Assembly: GCF_014836885.1 (NCBI RefSeq)
Contig: NZ_JACSPY010000018.1
Span: forward strand, 1-53,737
Reading direction: 5' to 3'
Origin: Brevibacterium gallinarum
Lineage (GTDB): Bacteria > Actinomycetota > Actinomycetes > Actinomycetales > Brevibacteriaceae
Length of the DNA: 53,737 nt
Shown: piece after piece, positions 20,062 to 31,062 of the stretch
How the letters are laid out: the number at the start of each line of letters is the position of its first letter
Numbering within the stretch: position 1 is the first letter of the stretch
Made by a program: the position numbers and the translations under genes
Notes under the pieces: generated by a model
Database searches by the model: none
Seen by the model: the letters and a program-made list of their open reading frames with translations, nothing else
What the model was told of the DNA's origin: nothing

Positions 20062-21552
20062 ATGCACGTCATCAACGGGCAGCGCACCCCCGGCACAGGA
20101 CCGGAGTTCGTCCGCTGCTCACCGGCCACCGGCGCAGAGGTCGCCCGCTACCGCCTGGCCAGCCCTGCCGACGTCGACGCAGCGGTCACCGCGGCAGCCG
20201 AGGCCTTCCCCGGCTGGAAGAACACCACACCCGGCGAGCGCTCCGATCTGCTCTTCGCCCTCGCCGCAGGACTCGAGGCCCGCGCCGCCGAACTCGCCGA
20301 GCTCGAATCGGCCCAGACGGGCAAGTCGATCCGCCTGGCCACCGAGTTCGATGTGCCCGGCAGCATCGACAACGCCCGGTTCTTCGCCGGCGCCGCCCGC
20401 CAGCTCACCGGACTGGCCGCAGGCTCCTACTGGCCGAACTCGACGTCGATGACCCGGCGGGAGCCGATCGGCGTCATCGGCTCGATCGCCCCGTGGAACT
20501 ACCCGCTGCAGATGGCGGCCTGGAAGATCTTCCCCGCTGTGGCCGCCGGCAACACCATCGTGCTCAAGACCTCCGAGCTGACACCGGGCACCTCGCTCAT
20601 CCTCGCCGAGGTCGCCGCCGAGGTCGGCTTCCCGCCCGGCGTCATCAATGTCATCGCAGGCGACGGGCAGAGCGCCGGAGAGGCGCTCGTGCGCGACGCG
20701 CGGGTCGTCATGACCTCCTTCACCGGCTCGACGGCTGTCGGCCGGAAGGTCATGGAGATGTGCGCAGCCAAGGGTGCGCGCGTCCACCTCGAGCTCGGCG
20801 GTAAGGCCCCGTTCGTCGTCTTCGACGACGCCGATGTCGAAGCCGCAGCCCGCGGCGCAGTCGCCGGCTCCCTCATCAACGGCGGCCAGGACTGCACCGC
20901 CGCCACCCGCGCGATCGTCCACCGCAGCATCTTCGAGGACTTCTGCACCCGCGTCACCGAGCTCATGAACGGCGTCATCATCGGCGATCCCGACGATGCG
21001 ACCACCGACCTCGGCTCCCTCATCAGCACCGAGCACCGCGACCGGGTCGCAGGAGCCGTCGACCGCGCCCGCGAAGCCGGCGCCCGGATCCGGTGCGGGG
21101 GCACAATCCCAGCCACCGCCTCGGGCGCGGGGGAGAGCGCCTACTACGCACCGACCCTCATCACCGGCATCGGCACCGACGCCGAGGTGTGGCGTGAGGA
21201 GATCTTCGGTCCCGTGCTCGTGGCCATGCCCTTCGACGACGATGACGAGGCGATCGAACTGGCCAACGACACCGTCTATGGGCTGGCCGCCAGCGCCTGG
21301 ACGACCACGACCCGCCGGGCGCTGCGCACGGCAGCCGAGATCGAGGCCGGCTGCGTGTGGATCAACGAGCACATCCCGATCATCTCCGAGATGCCGCACG
21401 GCGGATACAAGGCTTCTGGCTTCGGCAAGGACATGTCGCAGTACTCCTTCGAGGAGTACACGCAGGTCAAACACGTCCTCATCGACGAAAGCCCAGGCGC
21501 CCACCGCGACTGGCAGGACATCATCTTCACCACCGACAAGGAGCGGGCATGA
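20062..21552 (+). CDS. Aldehyde dehydrogenase, probably gamma-aminobutyraldehyde type
   Basis: A 496-residue NAD(P)-dependent dehydrogenase. Seen are the cofactor segment [15 protein letters not shown], the [13 protein letters not shown] helix, the general-base Glu in [13 protein letters not shown], the nucleophile Cys in [12 protein letters not shown] and [15 protein letters not shown]. In context it would oxidise 4-aminobutanal, made from putrescine, to GABA. ATG 20062 is chosen for the GGAGG upstream and because the family begins near this point; an in-frame extension to 19894 has no homology. It overlaps potA by four bases. Confidence 0.87.
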   Translation: MHVINGQRTPGTGPEFVRCSPATGAEVARYRLASPADVDAAVTAAAEAFPGWKNTTPGERSDLLFALAAGLEARAAELAELESAQTGKSIRLATEFDVPGSIDNARFFAGAARQLTGLAAGSYWPNSTSMTRREPIGVIGSIAPWNYPLQMAAWKIFPAVAAGNTIVLKTSELTPGTSLILAEVAAEVGFPPGVINVIAGDGQSAGEALVRDARVVMTSFTGSTAVGRKVMEMCAAKGARVHLELGGKAPFVVFDDADVEAAARGAVAGSLINGGQDCTAATRAIVHRSIFEDFCTRVTELMNGVIIGDPDDATTDLGSLISTEHRDRVAGAVDRAREAGARIRCGGTIPATASGAGESAYYAPTLITGIGTDAEVWREEIFGPVLVAMPFDDDDEAIELANDTVYGLAASAWTTTTRRALRTAAEIEAGCVWINEHIPIISEMPHGGYKASGFGKDMSQYSFEEYTQVKHVLIDESPGAHRDWQDIIFTTDKERA

Positions 21553-22802
21553 GCGCGCACACCGAGACCACCGCCGCACAGCCTCCCGGCACCAGGGCCG
21601 GCACCGCGGGCACCCGCCACAGCGGCGAGGGCCCCGGGCAGCTGGAGATCCGCGGGGTGACCAAGCGCTTCGGCAGCCACACCGCCCTGAGCGAACTCGA
21701 CCTCACCGTCGAGGCCGGGGAGTTCCTGTCCCTGCTCGGGCCCTCCGGCTGCGGCAAGACGACCCTGCTGCGGATGATCGCCGGCTTCGAGGAGCCGACC
21801 ACCGGGCACATCCTGCTCTCCGGCCAGGACCTTGTCGGCGTGCCGGCTCACCGCCGGCCGGTCAACACCGTCTTCCAGTCCTACGCTCTGTTCCCGCACA
21901 TGAGCGTGTCCGACAACGTCGCCTATGGGCTCAAGCAGAAGCGCGTGCCCAAGACCGAGATCCGCGAGCGCGTCATCGAAGCGCTGCGGCTGGTGCAGAT
22001 GGACGGGTTCGCCGACCGCAAGCCCGACCAGCTCTCCGGCGGCCAGCAGCAGCGTGTCGCCCTCGCCCGGGCGCTGGTCAATCGGCCGCAGGTGCTGCTG
22101 CTCGATGAGCCGATGTCGGCACTCGATCGCAAGCTGCGCGAGGAAATGCAGATTGAGCTCAAGCGCCTGCACGCCGAACTCGGTATGACCTTCGTCTTCG
22201 TCACCCACGACCAGGAGGAGGCGCTGGCGATGAGCGACCGGATCGTCGTGCTCAACGCCGGGAAGATCCAGCAGGTCGGCACCGCCGAGGAGATCTACTC
22301 CAGGCCCGCCAACCGGTTCGTCGCAGGCTTCATCGGCAAGCAGAACTTCGTCTCCGCCACCCTCGACTCGATCGACGGCGACACCGCCGTGCTGCGCACC
22401 GCCCGCTCCCTCATCACCGTGCCGGCCGGACTGCTGGGACCAGAGGCGAAGCCCGGCGGATCCGTTGAGGCGGCCGTGCGCCCGGAGATCATCGACGTCA
22501 CCCCGCTCGACGCCGCCGGCAGCGACAGCACGGCCAGCGGTGACAGCAGGGGCGGCAGCGACAGCAGAGCCGGCAGCGGCAGTGCGGCCGGCGGTGACAG
22601 CAGGGAGCTCACCGATGCCGTCGACGGGGAGGTCGTCGGGGTGTCCTTCCTCGGCGACGTCGTGCAGTACATCGTCCGGCTGCGCGACGGTCATGAAGTC
22701 CTCGCCCGCGTCCCGGCACTCACGAGCGACCACCTCGGGCCCGGCGCCCGGGTGCGGCTGTCATGGGGACGCAACCAGGCGCAGGTGTTCTGCGATGGCT
22801 GA
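21549..22802 (+). CDS. potA: Spermidine/putrescine ABC transporter ATPase PotA
   Basis: A 417-residue importer ATPase. Walker [28 protein letters not shown], signature [15 protein letters not shown] and Walker [12 protein letters not shown] are intact. A C-terminal TOBE region follows. Within it, after [13 protein letters not shown], lies an unusual Ser/Gly/Asp-rich insert of about 30 residues encoded by near-repeats around 22517-22605. It overlaps its neighbours on both sides. Confidence 0.93.
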   Translation: MSAHTETTAAQPPGTRAGTAGTRHSGEGPGQLEIRGVTKRFGSHTALSELDLTVEAGEFLSLLGPSGCGKTTLLRMIAGFEEPTTGHILLSGQDLVGVPAHRRPVNTVFQSYALFPHMSVSDNVAYGLKQKRVPKTEIRERVIEALRLVQMDGFADRKPDQLSGGQQQRVALARALVNRPQVLLLDEPMSALDRKLREEMQIELKRLHAELGMTFVFVTHDQEEALAMSDRIVVLNAGKIQQVGTAEEIYSRPANRFVAGFIGKQNFVSATLDSIDGDTAVLRTARSLITVPAGLLGPEAKPGGSVEAAVRPEIIDVTPLDAAGSDSTASGDSRGGSDSRAGSGSAAGGDSRELTDAVDGEVVGVSFLGDVVQYIVRLRDGHEVLARVPALTSDHLGPGARVRLSWGRNQAQVFCDG

Positions 22803-23982
22803 GCGCGACCACCGGGTGCGCTTCCTCGCACCCCGCTCCGAGGCCCCGCGCATCCGCCGGCAGCTGCTGAGCGCTGCCGGTCCGAGCCGGCGGGCCTTCC
22901 TCACCGGCGTGGGGCTGGCCGGGCTGGCCGGGCTCAGCGCCTGCGGGCAGACCGGCCGGATGGCCAGCTCCCCGCCGGCCGACGGCGAGATCGAGGCGAA
23001 GCTCAACCTGTACTCATGGGGCGACTACGACGACCCCGAGATCATCAGCGAATTCAGCGACACCGCCGGCGTGCGCGTGCAGGTCGACTCCTACGGCTCG
23101 AACGACGAGCTGATGGCCAAACTCGCCGGCACCCGCGGCACCTCCGGCTACGACATCGTCGTGCCGACCGGCTCACGAGTGCAGCAGATGATCGAACACG
23201 ACCTCATCCAGCCGCTCGACCTGACGCGGATCCCGAACTTTGCGAACATGGACCCGAACTTCACACACCAGGAGTTCGACCCGGAGAACCGGTACTCGAT
23301 CTGCAAGGCCTGGGGCACCACCGGCTACGTCTACGACCGCACCGTCATCGACCGGGAGCTGACCAGCTGGCAGGACTTCATCGACGCCGCCGGCAAGGAG
23401 GCCTCCGGCTCGACCGCGATCCTCGAAGACCCCTGGGAGCTCACCGCGATCGCCCTCGCCTCGATGGGCGAGGACGTCAACACCGTCGACGAGGCGATCC
23501 TGGAGAAAGCCAAGACGATCGTCGTCGACGACATCGCCCCGCATGTGCGCGCCTATATGGGCAACGCCGCCCAGGGCATGACCCAGGGCGGGCTGAGCCT
23601 GCTGCACGCCTTCAACGGCGACGCCCGGCAGGGACTGCTCGAATCCGATGACCCGGACCGCTGGCAGTTCGTCTTCCCGACCCCGGTCGCCAACCTGTGG
23701 ATGGACAACTGGTGCCTGGCCACCGGCGCCCCGCACCCGGATGCCGCCTACGCCTTCATCAACCACATGATCAGCCCTGACGCCGCGCTGCGCAACGTCG
23801 ACTACATCGGCTACCACGTCGGCACCCAGGGCCTGAAGGAGGAAGCCGCCGACTTCGACTTCCCCGACATCATCTTCCCCGAACAGGAGATCCTCGACCG
23901 GCTCGTGCCCTCCGAAGAAGGGGCCGGCATCCAGCCGCGGGTTGAGATCTACACCGCCGCACAGACGAGGAGTTCAGCATGA
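22795..23982 (+). CDS. potD: Polyamine ABC transporter substrate-binding protein PotD-like
   Basis: A 395-residue binding protein. A long basic N-region leads to a twin-arginine-like signal ([20 protein letters not shown]), whose last Cys fits a lipobox, so it is probably a Tat-exported lipoprotein. The mature part has [19 protein letters not shown], the PotD/PotF family opening, then [20 protein letters not shown] and a conserved [20 protein letters not shown] near the end. It begins eight bases inside the potA end and overlaps potB. Confidence 0.92.
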   Translation: MAERDHRVRFLAPRSEAPRIRRQLLSAAGPSRRAFLTGVGLAGLAGLSACGQTGRMASSPPADGEIEAKLNLYSWGDYDDPEIISEFSDTAGVRVQVDSYGSNDELMAKLAGTRGTSGYDIVVPTGSRVQQMIEHDLIQPLDLTRIPNFANMDPNFTHQEFDPENRYSICKAWGTTGYVYDRTVIDRELTSWQDFIDAAGKEASGSTAILEDPWELTAIALASMGEDVNTVDEAILEKAKTIVVDDIAPHVRAYMGNAAQGMTQGGLSLLHAFNGDARQGLLESDDPDRWQFVFPTPVANLWMDNWCLATGAPHPDAAYAFINHMISPDAALRNVDYIGYHVGTQGLKEEAADFDFPDIIFPEQEILDRLVPSEEGAGIQPRVEIYTAAQTRSSA

Positions 23983-24908
23983 AGCGCTTCGCCGCCCGCA
24001 TCCTCGGCCCCGGAGCGCTCGCGTTCCCCACCTGGGCCTACGTCGTGTTCTTCTTCGTCATCCCCGTCGCCCTCGTGCTGTGGTACAGCTTCGGGTACAA
24101 GCCCGACGAATTCACCACCGTGTCGATGGAGCAGCTGAGCTTCGACCGCTACTCCGAAGCGCTGACCTCCTCATCGCTGGCGACCTTCCTCGCCACTTTG
24201 CGGATCTCGATCGTCGGCACCATCATCTGCCTGCTCATCTCCATCCCGTTCGCCTACTGGCTGGCCGTCAAAGTCCGGCCCGAACGGCGCGGACTGCTGC
24301 TGGCGCTGGTGATGGTGCCGTTCTGGACGAACTTCCTCGTGCGCACCCTCGGCTGGCAGATCATGCTCTCCAACGAGGGCTTCGTCTCCAAGACCCTCCA
24401 GGCCATCGGCTTATCCGACGGAGGCCTCGATATCCTCTACACCCGCACCGCCGTGCAGATCGGCGTGGTCTACAACTACCTGCCGCTCATGATCCTGCCG
24501 CTGTTCGTGGCCATGGACGCAGCCGGACGGCACCTGCGCGAAGCCAGCTACGACCTCGGCGCCGGACCCTGGAAGACCTTCTTCACCGTCACCCTGCCGC
24601 TGGCCATGCCTGGCGTGGTCTCCGGCTGTCTGCTCGTGTTCATCCCGCTCAACGGCGACTACGTCACCGCCACCGTGCTCGGCGGGGCGAGCGGCTCGAT
24701 GGCCGGCCAGCTCATCGCCAACCAGTTCAACACCGCCCAGAACTGGGCCCTCGGCGCGGCGATGGCCGTCATCCTCATGCTCGCCACGCTCATCGTCGTC
24801 GCGCTCGGCGGGCTGCTGCTGTGGGCGCTGCGCTCACTGATGGAGAGGCTGAACTCGGTGCGCATCACCCCACCCGAGCCGGCCGTGAGCGAAGGGAGCC
24901 GCGCATGA
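23979..24908 (+). CDS. potB: Polyamine ABC transporter permease PotB-like
   Basis: A 309-residue permease with about six membrane helices. The first follows FPTWAYVVFFFVIPVALVLW. The cytoplasmic EAA loop reads LREASYDLGAGPWKTFFTVT. It pairs with PotC to form the import channel. Start and end overlap potD and potC by four bases, typical of this operon type. Confidence 0.93.
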   Translation: MKRFAARILGPGALAFPTWAYVVFFFVIPVALVLWYSFGYKPDEFTTVSMEQLSFDRYSEALTSSSLATFLATLRISIVGTIICLLISIPFAYWLAVKVRPERRGLLLALVMVPFWTNFLVRTLGWQIMLSNEGFVSKTLQAIGLSDGGLDILYTRTAVQIGVVYNYLPLMILPLFVAMDAAGRHLREASYDLGAGPWKTFFTVTLPLAMPGVVSGCLLVFIPLNGDYVTATVLGGASGSMAGQLIANQFNTAQNWALGAAMAVILMLATLIVVALGGLLLWALRSLMERLNSVRITPPEPAVSEGSRA

Positions 24909-25747
24909 GACGCCAGACCCGCGACCTCGGGTTCACCCTGTGGGGTGTGCTCGTCTTCATCTACCTCTTCGCCCCGATCGCCGTCATCGTCGCCTACTCC
25001 TTCAACACCGGGCGCATCCTCGCCTCCTGGCAGGGATTCGGCTTCGACGCCTACATCTCCGGCATCAACAACGACGTCATCGTCTCCTCGGTCATCACCA
25101 GCCTGCAGGCCGCCGTCGGCTCCGCGCTGCTGGCCACCGTGCTCGGCACCCTCGGCGGCATCGCGCTCGCCCGCGCCAGGCTCGGCACCTGGTGGGCCCT
25201 CGGCCTGACCGGACTGCTGGCGACCACGCTCGTGACCCCGGAGATCGTCGACGGCATCTCGTTCCTGCCGTGGTTCGTCACCCTCGGCGTGGACGCCGAC
25301 CTCACCTGGTTCAACAACGGGCTTGTGCGCCTCATCGTGTCCCATGCGATGTTCTCCGTGGCCGTCGTGACCTTCATCGTCCGCGCCCGCATGGCCGGCG
25401 TCGACACCTCCCTGCAGGAGGCCAGCGCCGATCTCGGCGCGACCCCGTGGACGACCTTCCGCCGGGTCACCCTGCCGATCGCCGCCCCCGGCGTGATGGC
25501 CGGTGCGCTCATGTCGTTCACCCTCAGCCTCGACAATACGATCCTCTCCAGCTTCGTCCAGCAGCCCGGCTACACGCCCTGGCCGGTCTACATCTTCTCC
25601 GCCGTGCGTGTTGCCCTCCGCCCGGAGGTCGCCGCGATCTCGACGGTGATGCTGCTGCTGACCCTGCTCGCCCTCGCCCTCGTCGGCCTCGTGCTGCGCC
25701 GCTCGGGCGAATCATCCACCGACATCGTCAAGACCATCGTGAGGTAG
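24905..25747 (+). CDS. potC: Polyamine ABC transporter permease PotC-like
   Basis: A 280-residue permease, second half of the channel. Six helices can be drawn, beginning GFTLWGVLVFIYLFAPIAVI, with the EAA loop LQEASADLGATPWTTFRRVT. The start at ATG 24905 overlaps potB. It ends two bases before the oxidoreductase gene. Confidence 0.92.
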   Translation: MRRQTRDLGFTLWGVLVFIYLFAPIAVIVAYSFNTGRILASWQGFGFDAYISGINNDVIVSSVITSLQAAVGSALLATVLGTLGGIALARARLGTWWALGLTGLLATTLVTPEIVDGISFLPWFVTLGVDADLTWFNNGLVRLIVSHAMFSVAVVTFIVRARMAGVDTSLQEASADLGATPWTTFRRVTLPIAAPGVMAGALMSFTLSLDNTILSSFVQQPGYTPWPVYIFSAVRVALRPEVAAISTVMLLLTLLALALVGLVLRRSGESSTDIVKTIVR

Positions 25748-25749
25748 CC

Positions 25750-27147
25750 ATGCCCATCACCCCTGAGATGATCTCCGCAAGCCTCGCCGGCGTCTCGCAC
25801 GTCCCGTTCTGGCTCGATGACCCCGCCAGGCCCGAGGCGGTGGACGCCCTGGCAGGCGACCGCAGCTGCGATCTCGCCGTCGTCGGCGGCGGATTCACCG
25901 GCCTGTGGACGGCCCTGCAGGCCAAGGAGCGCGACCCCAGCCGGCATGTCGTCCTCCTCGAAGGCGGCCGCATCGGCTGGGCCGCCTCCGGGCGCAACGG
26001 CGGATTCTGCGAAGCCAGCCTCACCCACGGCCACGAGAACGGCGTCAAGCACCTGCCGGAGGAGAACGACGAGCTCACCCGGCTCGGCTACGAGAACCTC
26101 GACGCGATCGAAGACGCTGTCGCCCACTACGGGCTCGACTGCGACTTCGAGCGCACCGGACTCATCCAGATCGCCACCGAGGACTACCAGATCCCCAGCC
26201 TGCGTCAAGCGCATAACCCGGAAGAAGGCGAGGTCTACCTCGACCGTGAAGCACTGCGCGAGCGCATCGACTCCCCGACCTATCTGGGCGGGCTGCGGCT
26301 CGATCGGGAGTGCGCGATCATCAACCCGGCCAAACTGTGCTGGGAGCTGCTGCGGGTGTGCCGCGAGCTCGGCGTCGAAGTGTACGAGAACACCATCGTG
26401 CGCAGCCTCACCGACAGCGGCGACACCGTCACGCTGACCACCGACGCCGGCACCCTCACCGCCGGGCGCGCAGCACTCGGCACGAACGCGTTCCCCGCAC
26501 TGCTCAAGCGGGTCAAGTGGCACACCGCACCGGTATACGACTACGCGCTCATGACCGAACCGCTCAGCGCTGAGCAGTGGGCGGCGATCGGCTGGGACGG
26601 CCGGGAGGGTCTGGCCGACTCGGCCAGCCGGTTCCACTACTACCGGCGCACCGTCGACGGCCGGATCCTGTTCGGCGGCTGGGATGCCGTGTACTACTAC
26701 GGTCGGCGCGTCTCCAGCAGATTCGACACCCGGCAGGAGACCTTCGAAACCCTCGCCCGGCACTTCTTCGAGACCTTCCCGCAGGCCACCGGCATCCGCT
26801 TCACCCACGCCTGGGGCGGGGCGATCGACACCTGCACCCGGTTCTTCTCCTTCTTCGACACCGCCTACGCGGGCAAGGTCGCCTACGCCGCCGGGTTCAC
26901 CGGCCTCGGCGTCGGGGCCTCCCGGTTCGCCGGCACCGTCATGCTCGATCTGCTCACCGGTGAGCCGACTGAGCTGACCGAACTGGAGATGGTGAAGAAG
27001 AAGCCGCTGCCGTTCCCACCCGAGCCGTTCATGTGGGCCGGCGCGAAGATGACGACCCGCGCACTCATCAAGTCCGATGAGAACGAAGGCAGGCGCGGCC
27101 CGCTGCTCAAGACGCTCGACGCATTCGGAGTCGGCTTTGACTCATAG
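25750..27147 (+). CDS. FAD-dependent amine oxidoreductase (DAO/PuuB-like)
   Basis: A 465-residue flavoprotein. The N-terminal dinucleotide fold is at about residues 41-65 (DLAVVGGGFTGLWTAL), followed by ASGRNGGFCEASLTHG, typical of the PuuB/OrdL group of the DAO family. The C-terminal half ends with GKVAYAAGFTGLGVGASRFAG. Members oxidise gamma-glutamylputrescine or similar amines. Being directly after a polyamine importer, it most likely makes the aldehyde that the dehydrogenase at 20062 oxidises. No glutamate-putrescine ligase is in the window, so free putrescine or another amine may be the substrate. Confidence 0.86.
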   Translation: MPITPEMISASLAGVSHVPFWLDDPARPEAVDALAGDRSCDLAVVGGGFTGLWTALQAKERDPSRHVVLLEGGRIGWAASGRNGGFCEASLTHGHENGVKHLPEENDELTRLGYENLDAIEDAVAHYGLDCDFERTGLIQIATEDYQIPSLRQAHNPEEGEVYLDREALRERIDSPTYLGGLRLDRECAIINPAKLCWELLRVCRELGVEVYENTIVRSLTDSGDTVTLTTDAGTLTAGRAALGTNAFPALLKRVKWHTAPVYDYALMTEPLSAEQWAAIGWDGREGLADSASRFHYYRRTVDGRILFGGWDAVYYYGRRVSSRFDTRQETFETLARHFFETFPQATGIRFTHAWGGAIDTCTRFFSFFDTAYAGKVAYAAGFTGLGVGASRFAGTVMLDLLTGEPTELTELEMVKKKPLPFPPEPFMWAGAKMTTRALIKSDENEGRRGPLLKTLDAFGVGFDS

Positions 27148-27212
27148 CGTCCGCCGGGGCTGTGTCCGCTGGGACTGTGCTCACTGCCAGGTTCTCCTGA
27201 AAGAGTAGGACC

Positions 27213-28658
27213 ATGGCAGTCTTCACGAGTTCGCTGGTCGTTCCGTATCCTCTGCACACCGTCTTCGCATGGCATCGACGGCCCGGGGCGCTGACCCGGC
27301 TGAGCCCGGAATGGGCGATGCAGATCGAACAGGAAGCCGAGCCCTTGACGCCGGGCTCGCAGGCGTCGATGAAGATCACCCTGCCCGGCACGCACGGGCT
27401 CGTGCGCACCCCCTTCTCCGTCGAACACGCCGCCGGGCCGAGTGAGCACTCCTTCATCGACCGGCAGGTGCGGGGTCCGCTGAGCTCCTGGGAGCACACC
27501 CACACCTTCACCGAGGTGACCGGCGCTGAATCCGTCGGCTCGGCCTTCACCCGCATCGACGACCACATCGACTACAGCTTCGCTCCCGGGATCCTGCCCG
27601 GGGCGACCGAGATCGACGCGACCGCGATGGAACCGACACTGCGGGCGATCTTCAGCGCCCGCAGCGAACGGCTGCTCGCCGACCTCGCCTACCAGGATGA
27701 GCTCACCGCGATCGGCGGGCCGCAGCGGAAGAAGATCCTCATCGCCGGTGCCTCAGGCACCGTCGGCTCACAGGTCGCCGCCCTCCTGTCGACCGGCGGA
27801 CACGAGGTGCGCACACTGGTGCGCGACACCCCGCGGAAGGCCTCCGAGATCAAGTGGAATCCCGACCTCGGCATCCTCGACCCCAACGCACTGGCCTGGG
27901 CCGATGTCGTCATCCACTTGGGCGGGGCGACGATCGGCACCCGCTTCTCACCGGCGGCCAAGGACCGGATCATGCGCTCGCGGCGCGATTCGACGAAGCT
28001 CATCGTGCTCACCATGGAGCAGCTGTCGGAGACCCGCCGGCCCGAGGCGTTCATCTGCGCCTCGGCGATCGGCTACTACGGCTACGACCGCGGCGACGAA
28101 GAACTCAGTGAAGACGCCGGTTCCGGCGGCGGGTTCCTCGCCGAGGTGTGCCGCGCCTGGGAAGAGGAAGCCGCCCAAGCCGAAGCGCTCGGCGTGCGCT
28201 GGGTGTCCGTGCGCACCGCCCAGGTGCTCACCGCACTGTCAGGACCGCTGCGCCTGCAGCTGCCGCTGTACCTCTCCGGCCTCGGCGGGCGGATCGGCGA
28301 CGGCCAGCAGTGGATGTCGTGGATCTCGCTCGACGACATCGCCCGCATCTACGCCCGCGCCGCCGTCGACCCGACGATGAGCGGGCCGGTCAACGCCGCA
28401 GCCCCGCAGCCGGTGCGCCAGGCCGAGTTCGCTCAGGCGCTCGCCGGGCTGGCCTCGATGCCGGCATTCGTGCAGACCCCGCGCCTGGGTCCCGAGATGC
28501 TGCTGGGCAAGCAGGCCGCCCAGGAGCTCGTGCTCGCCGACCAGCGGGTGGTGCCCACCCGGCTCGGCGAACTCGGCTACCGGTTCCGGTACCCGGAGAT
28601 CCGGCAGGCGATGGCCGACGCCCTCGGCTTCCCCGACACCGACCACACCGACACCTGA
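27213..28658 (+). CDS. TIGR01777-family epimerase with N-terminal SRPBCC-like domain
   Basis: A 481-residue two-domain protein. Residues 1-150 resemble the START/SRPBCC lipid-binding fold ([40 protein letters not shown]). The rest is a short-chain NAD(P)-dependent epimerase with [18 protein letters not shown] as the nucleotide loop, [10 protein letters not shown], the [15 protein letters not shown] region and the DUF1731 C-terminal helices. This family (YfcH-like) is common but biochemically obscure. It has its own ribosome binding site and 65 bases of spacer, so it may not share the polyamine function. Confidence 0.88.
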   Translation: MAVFTSSLVVPYPLHTVFAWHRRPGALTRLSPEWAMQIEQEAEPLTPGSQASMKITLPGTHGLVRTPFSVEHAAGPSEHSFIDRQVRGPLSSWEHTHTFTEVTGAESVGSAFTRIDDHIDYSFAPGILPGATEIDATAMEPTLRAIFSARSERLLADLAYQDELTAIGGPQRKKILIAGASGTVGSQVAALLSTGGHEVRTLVRDTPRKASEIKWNPDLGILDPNALAWADVVIHLGGATIGTRFSPAAKDRIMRSRRDSTKLIVLTMEQLSETRRPEAFICASAIGYYGYDRGDEELSEDAGSGGGFLAEVCRAWEEEAAQAEALGVRWVSVRTAQVLTALSGPLRLQLPLYLSGLGGRIGDGQQWMSWISLDDIARIYARAAVDPTMSGPVNAAAPQPVRQAEFAQALAGLASMPAFVQTPRLGPEMLLGKQAAQELVLADQRVVPTRLGELGYRFRYPEIRQAMADALGFPDTDHTDT

Positions 28659-28733
28659 GACCACCAGTTGAGCCCACCGCCTGAGACCACCAGTTGAGCC
28701 CACCAGCTGAGCCCACTGCCTGAGCCCAGACCA
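28656..28733 (+). repeat. Six tandem 13-bp repeats starting at a stop codon
   Basis: Six units of 13 bases follow each other without gaps, each beginning TGAG and mostly continuing NCCACC (unit 1 TGAGACCACCAGT, unit 2 TGAGCCCACCGCC). The first TGA is the stop codon of the epimerase gene. Because 13 is not a multiple of three, stops recur in every frame. The remaining spacer up to 28795 holds only the gabD ribosome binding site (GAAAGGA). Confidence 0.85.
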
Positions 28734-28795
28734 CCCGACCCCGACAGATCCACGCGCCCACCACCTCGGGCGCGGCCGAACCGAAAGGACACCCC

Positions 28796-30172
28796 ATGAG
28801 CAGCGCAGGATACCGCGTGCAGAACCCCGCCTCCGGCGAGATCGTCGAGACCTTCGACACCGCCAGCCAGGCCGACGTCGATGCCGCCCTCGACCGCGCC
28901 CACACCGCCTACCAGTCGTGGCGGGAGATGACGATCGAAGAGCGCGGCGAGATCGTCTCGCGGGTGGCGAACCTGTTCACCGAACGCAAGGACGCACTCG
29001 CCCAGATCATCGCCGAGGAGATGGGCAAGCCGCTGCCCGAAGGCGAGGAGGAGGCCGAATACTGCACGGCGATCTTCGAGTACTTCGCCGAGCACGGCCC
29101 GAAGCTGGCCGCTGACCAGGAGATCCCGACCTTCTCCGACGGCAAGGCCTACGTCGAACGCCGCCCGATCGGCGTGCTGCTGGGCATCATGCCGTGGAAC
29201 TTCCCCTACTACCAGGTCGCCCGCTTCGCCGCACCCAACCTCATGCTCGGCAACACCATCATCCTCAAGCACGCCGAGATCTGCCCGCGCTCAGCGCAGG
29301 CGATCCAGCAGATCATGGACGACGCCGGCGTGCCGGCCGGGGTGTACAACAACCTCTTCGCCAGCCACGACCAGATCGCCGAGATCATCGCCGACCCACG
29401 CGTGCAGGGCGTCTCGCTCACCGGCTCCGAACGCGCCGGCTCCGTCGTCGGTGCGCTGGCCGGCAAGCACCTGAAGAAGGCCGTGCTCGAACTCGGCGGC
29501 TCCGACCCGTACGTCATCCTCGACACCGATGACGTCAAGGAAGCGGCGCAGACCGCCTGGGAGACCCGGATGTACAACACCGGCCAGGCCTGCAACTCGA
29601 ACAAGCGGATGATCGTCATGGACGACATCTACGACGAGTTCGTCGCCGAGCTCACCCAGCTCGCCGAAGGCATGACCCCCGGCGGGCCGGGTGATGACTA
29701 CGCCACCACGTACACCCCGCTGTCCTCCGCCGAGGCCGCCGACCGCCTCGACGAACAGGTCCAGCAGGCCGTCAAGGACGGCGCGACACTGCGCGCCGGC
29801 GGCACACGCGGCGACGGCGCCTACTACGCTCCGACCGTCATCACCGACGTCACCAGCGACATGGAGGCCTACCGCGAGGAGCTCTTCGGGCCGGTGGCCG
29901 TCGTGTACAAGGTGTCGTCGGATGAGGAGGCGCTCACGCTGGCCAACGACACCGACTTCGGCCTCGGCGGTGCGGTGTTCTCAAAGGACAAAGCCCGGGC
30001 GGAGAAGATCGCCCAGCAGCTCGACGTCGGCATGTCGAACGTCAACACCCCAGCCGGTGAGGGCGCCGAGGTGCCTTTCGGCGGCGTCAAGCGCTCCGGT
30101 TTCGGCCGCGAGCTCGGCCCGCTGGGCATGGACGAGTTCGTCAACAAGCGCATGTACTACGTCGCTGACTGA
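28796..30172 (+). CDS. gabD: Succinate-semialdehyde dehydrogenase
   Basis: A 458-residue aldehyde dehydrogenase. Opening [20 protein letters not shown] and [19 protein letters not shown] are typical of bacterial succinate-semialdehyde dehydrogenases. The general base lies in [12 protein letters not shown] and the nucleophile in [35 protein letters not shown] is near the end. It would take the semialdehyde left after GABA transamination (aminotransferase at 17980) to succinate, completing the polyamine-to-TCA route in this region. Length is normal. Confidence 0.9.
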   Translation: MSSAGYRVQNPASGEIVETFDTASQADVDAALDRAHTAYQSWREMTIEERGEIVSRVANLFTERKDALAQIIAEEMGKPLPEGEEEAEYCTAIFEYFAEHGPKLAADQEIPTFSDGKAYVERRPIGVLLGIMPWNFPYYQVARFAAPNLMLGNTIILKHAEICPRSAQAIQQIMDDAGVPAGVYNNLFASHDQIAEIIADPRVQGVSLTGSERAGSVVGALAGKHLKKAVLELGGSDPYVILDTDDVKEAAQTAWETRMYNTGQACNSNKRMIVMDDIYDEFVAELTQLAEGMTPGGPGDDYATTYTPLSSAEAADRLDEQVQQAVKDGATLRAGGTRGDGAYYAPTVITDVTSDMEAYREELFGPVAVVYKVSSDEEALTLANDTDFGLGGAVFSKDKARAEKIAQQLDVGMSNVNTPAGEGAEVPFGGVKRSGFGRELGPLGMDEFVNKRMYYVAD

Positions 30173-30202
30173 CCTCAGCGGCACAGCACAGAGCTGAGCC
30201 TG

Positions 30203-30234
30203 CGGGGCTCCCCTCCACCGGGAGGGGAGCACCG
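30203..30234. terminator. Convergent terminator between gabD and the RiPP/metallophore operon
   Basis: GCTCCCCTCC (30207-30216) pairs perfectly with GGAGGGGAGC (30221-30230) around an ACCG loop, and after one mismatch three more pairs extend it. It lies between two converging genes and can serve both. The rest of 30173-30267 shows nothing else. Confidence 0.75.
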
Positions 30235-30267
30235 CGGTCGTGCGTTCGCAGCCGATGACGTATGCCG

Positions 30268-31062
30268 TCAGTCGATGATGAGCCGCTGGGCGCCGGCCAC
30301 TTCGATCCACTGCGCGTCGACATCGAAATGCGCGGCAATCACCTCAGGGGTCAGCACCTGCCGCGGCCGGCCGGTCTCCTGCACCTGCCCGCCAGCCAGC
30401 AGCACGACGCGATCGCCGAACTGCGCGGCTGCCGTGAGATCGTGCAGCGCCACGACGACGGTGCGGCCCTCGTCGCGGGCCAGGGCGGTGAGCAGCCGCA
30501 GGATCGTGCGCTGGTGGCCGATGTCGAGGTGATTGGTCGGCTCATCCATGATGATGAGCTCGGTGTGCTGCGCGAGCACCCGCGCCAGGTGCGTGCGCTG
30601 GCGCTCACCGCCCGACAGTGTCGCCAGATCGCGTGCCGCCAGGTGGGTGACTGCCGCCTTCTCCATCGCCTGTGCGACGTGGCGGTCGTCATCGGCACTC
30701 AGCCTGCCGAAGGGCCCCTGCAAGGCAGTGCGGCCGAGCTCCACCGCTTCGCGCGTGCGGGTGCCGAGGGCGGCATCCTGCTCCTGGGTCAGAACGCCGA
30801 TGCGCCTGACTCGCTCGAGTCTGGAGAGCTCCGTGAGGCGGCGACCGCCGAGTCGGATCTCACCAGAGAACGTCCGGGCGCCGAACACGCCGCCGAGCAG
30901 CGTGGATTTCCCTGAGCCGTTCGGACCCACAAGCACGGTCACCTCACCGGGAGCGGCATGGAAGCTGACATCGCGCACGAGGATCGTTCGCCCGACTGAG
31001 ACCGTGACCTGTTCGACGGTGAGTGCCCCGGCGGTGCACTGCGTGCTGTTCGTGTGCTTCAC
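30268..31062 (-). CDS. FecE/FepC-type siderophore ABC importer ATPase
   Basis: A 264-residue ATPase of the iron-siderophore/cobalamin importer class. Walker A GPNGSGKST (about 45-53), signature LSGGERQRTHLARVL and Walker B LIIMDEPTNHLDIGHQ are complete; the last phrase is characteristic of FepC/BtuD-like proteins. It is the last gene of the long minus-strand operon and overlaps the permease by four bases. With the next two genes it forms a full importer for a metal chelate; the ligand may be the peptide made by the upstream enzymes. Confidence 0.92.
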   Translation of the reverse strand: MKHTNSTQCTAGALTVEQVTVSVGRTILVRDVSFHAAPGEVTVLVGPNGSGKSTLLGGVFGARTFSGEIRLGGRRLTELSRLERVRRIGVLTQEQDAALGTRTREAVELGRTALQGPFGRLSADDDRHVAQAMEKAAVTHLAARDLATLSGGERQRTHLARVLAQHTELIIMDEPTNHLDIGHQRTILRLLTALARDEGRTVVVALHDLTAAAQFGDRVVLLAGGQVQETGRPRQVLTPEVIAAHFDVDAQWIEVAGAQRLIID

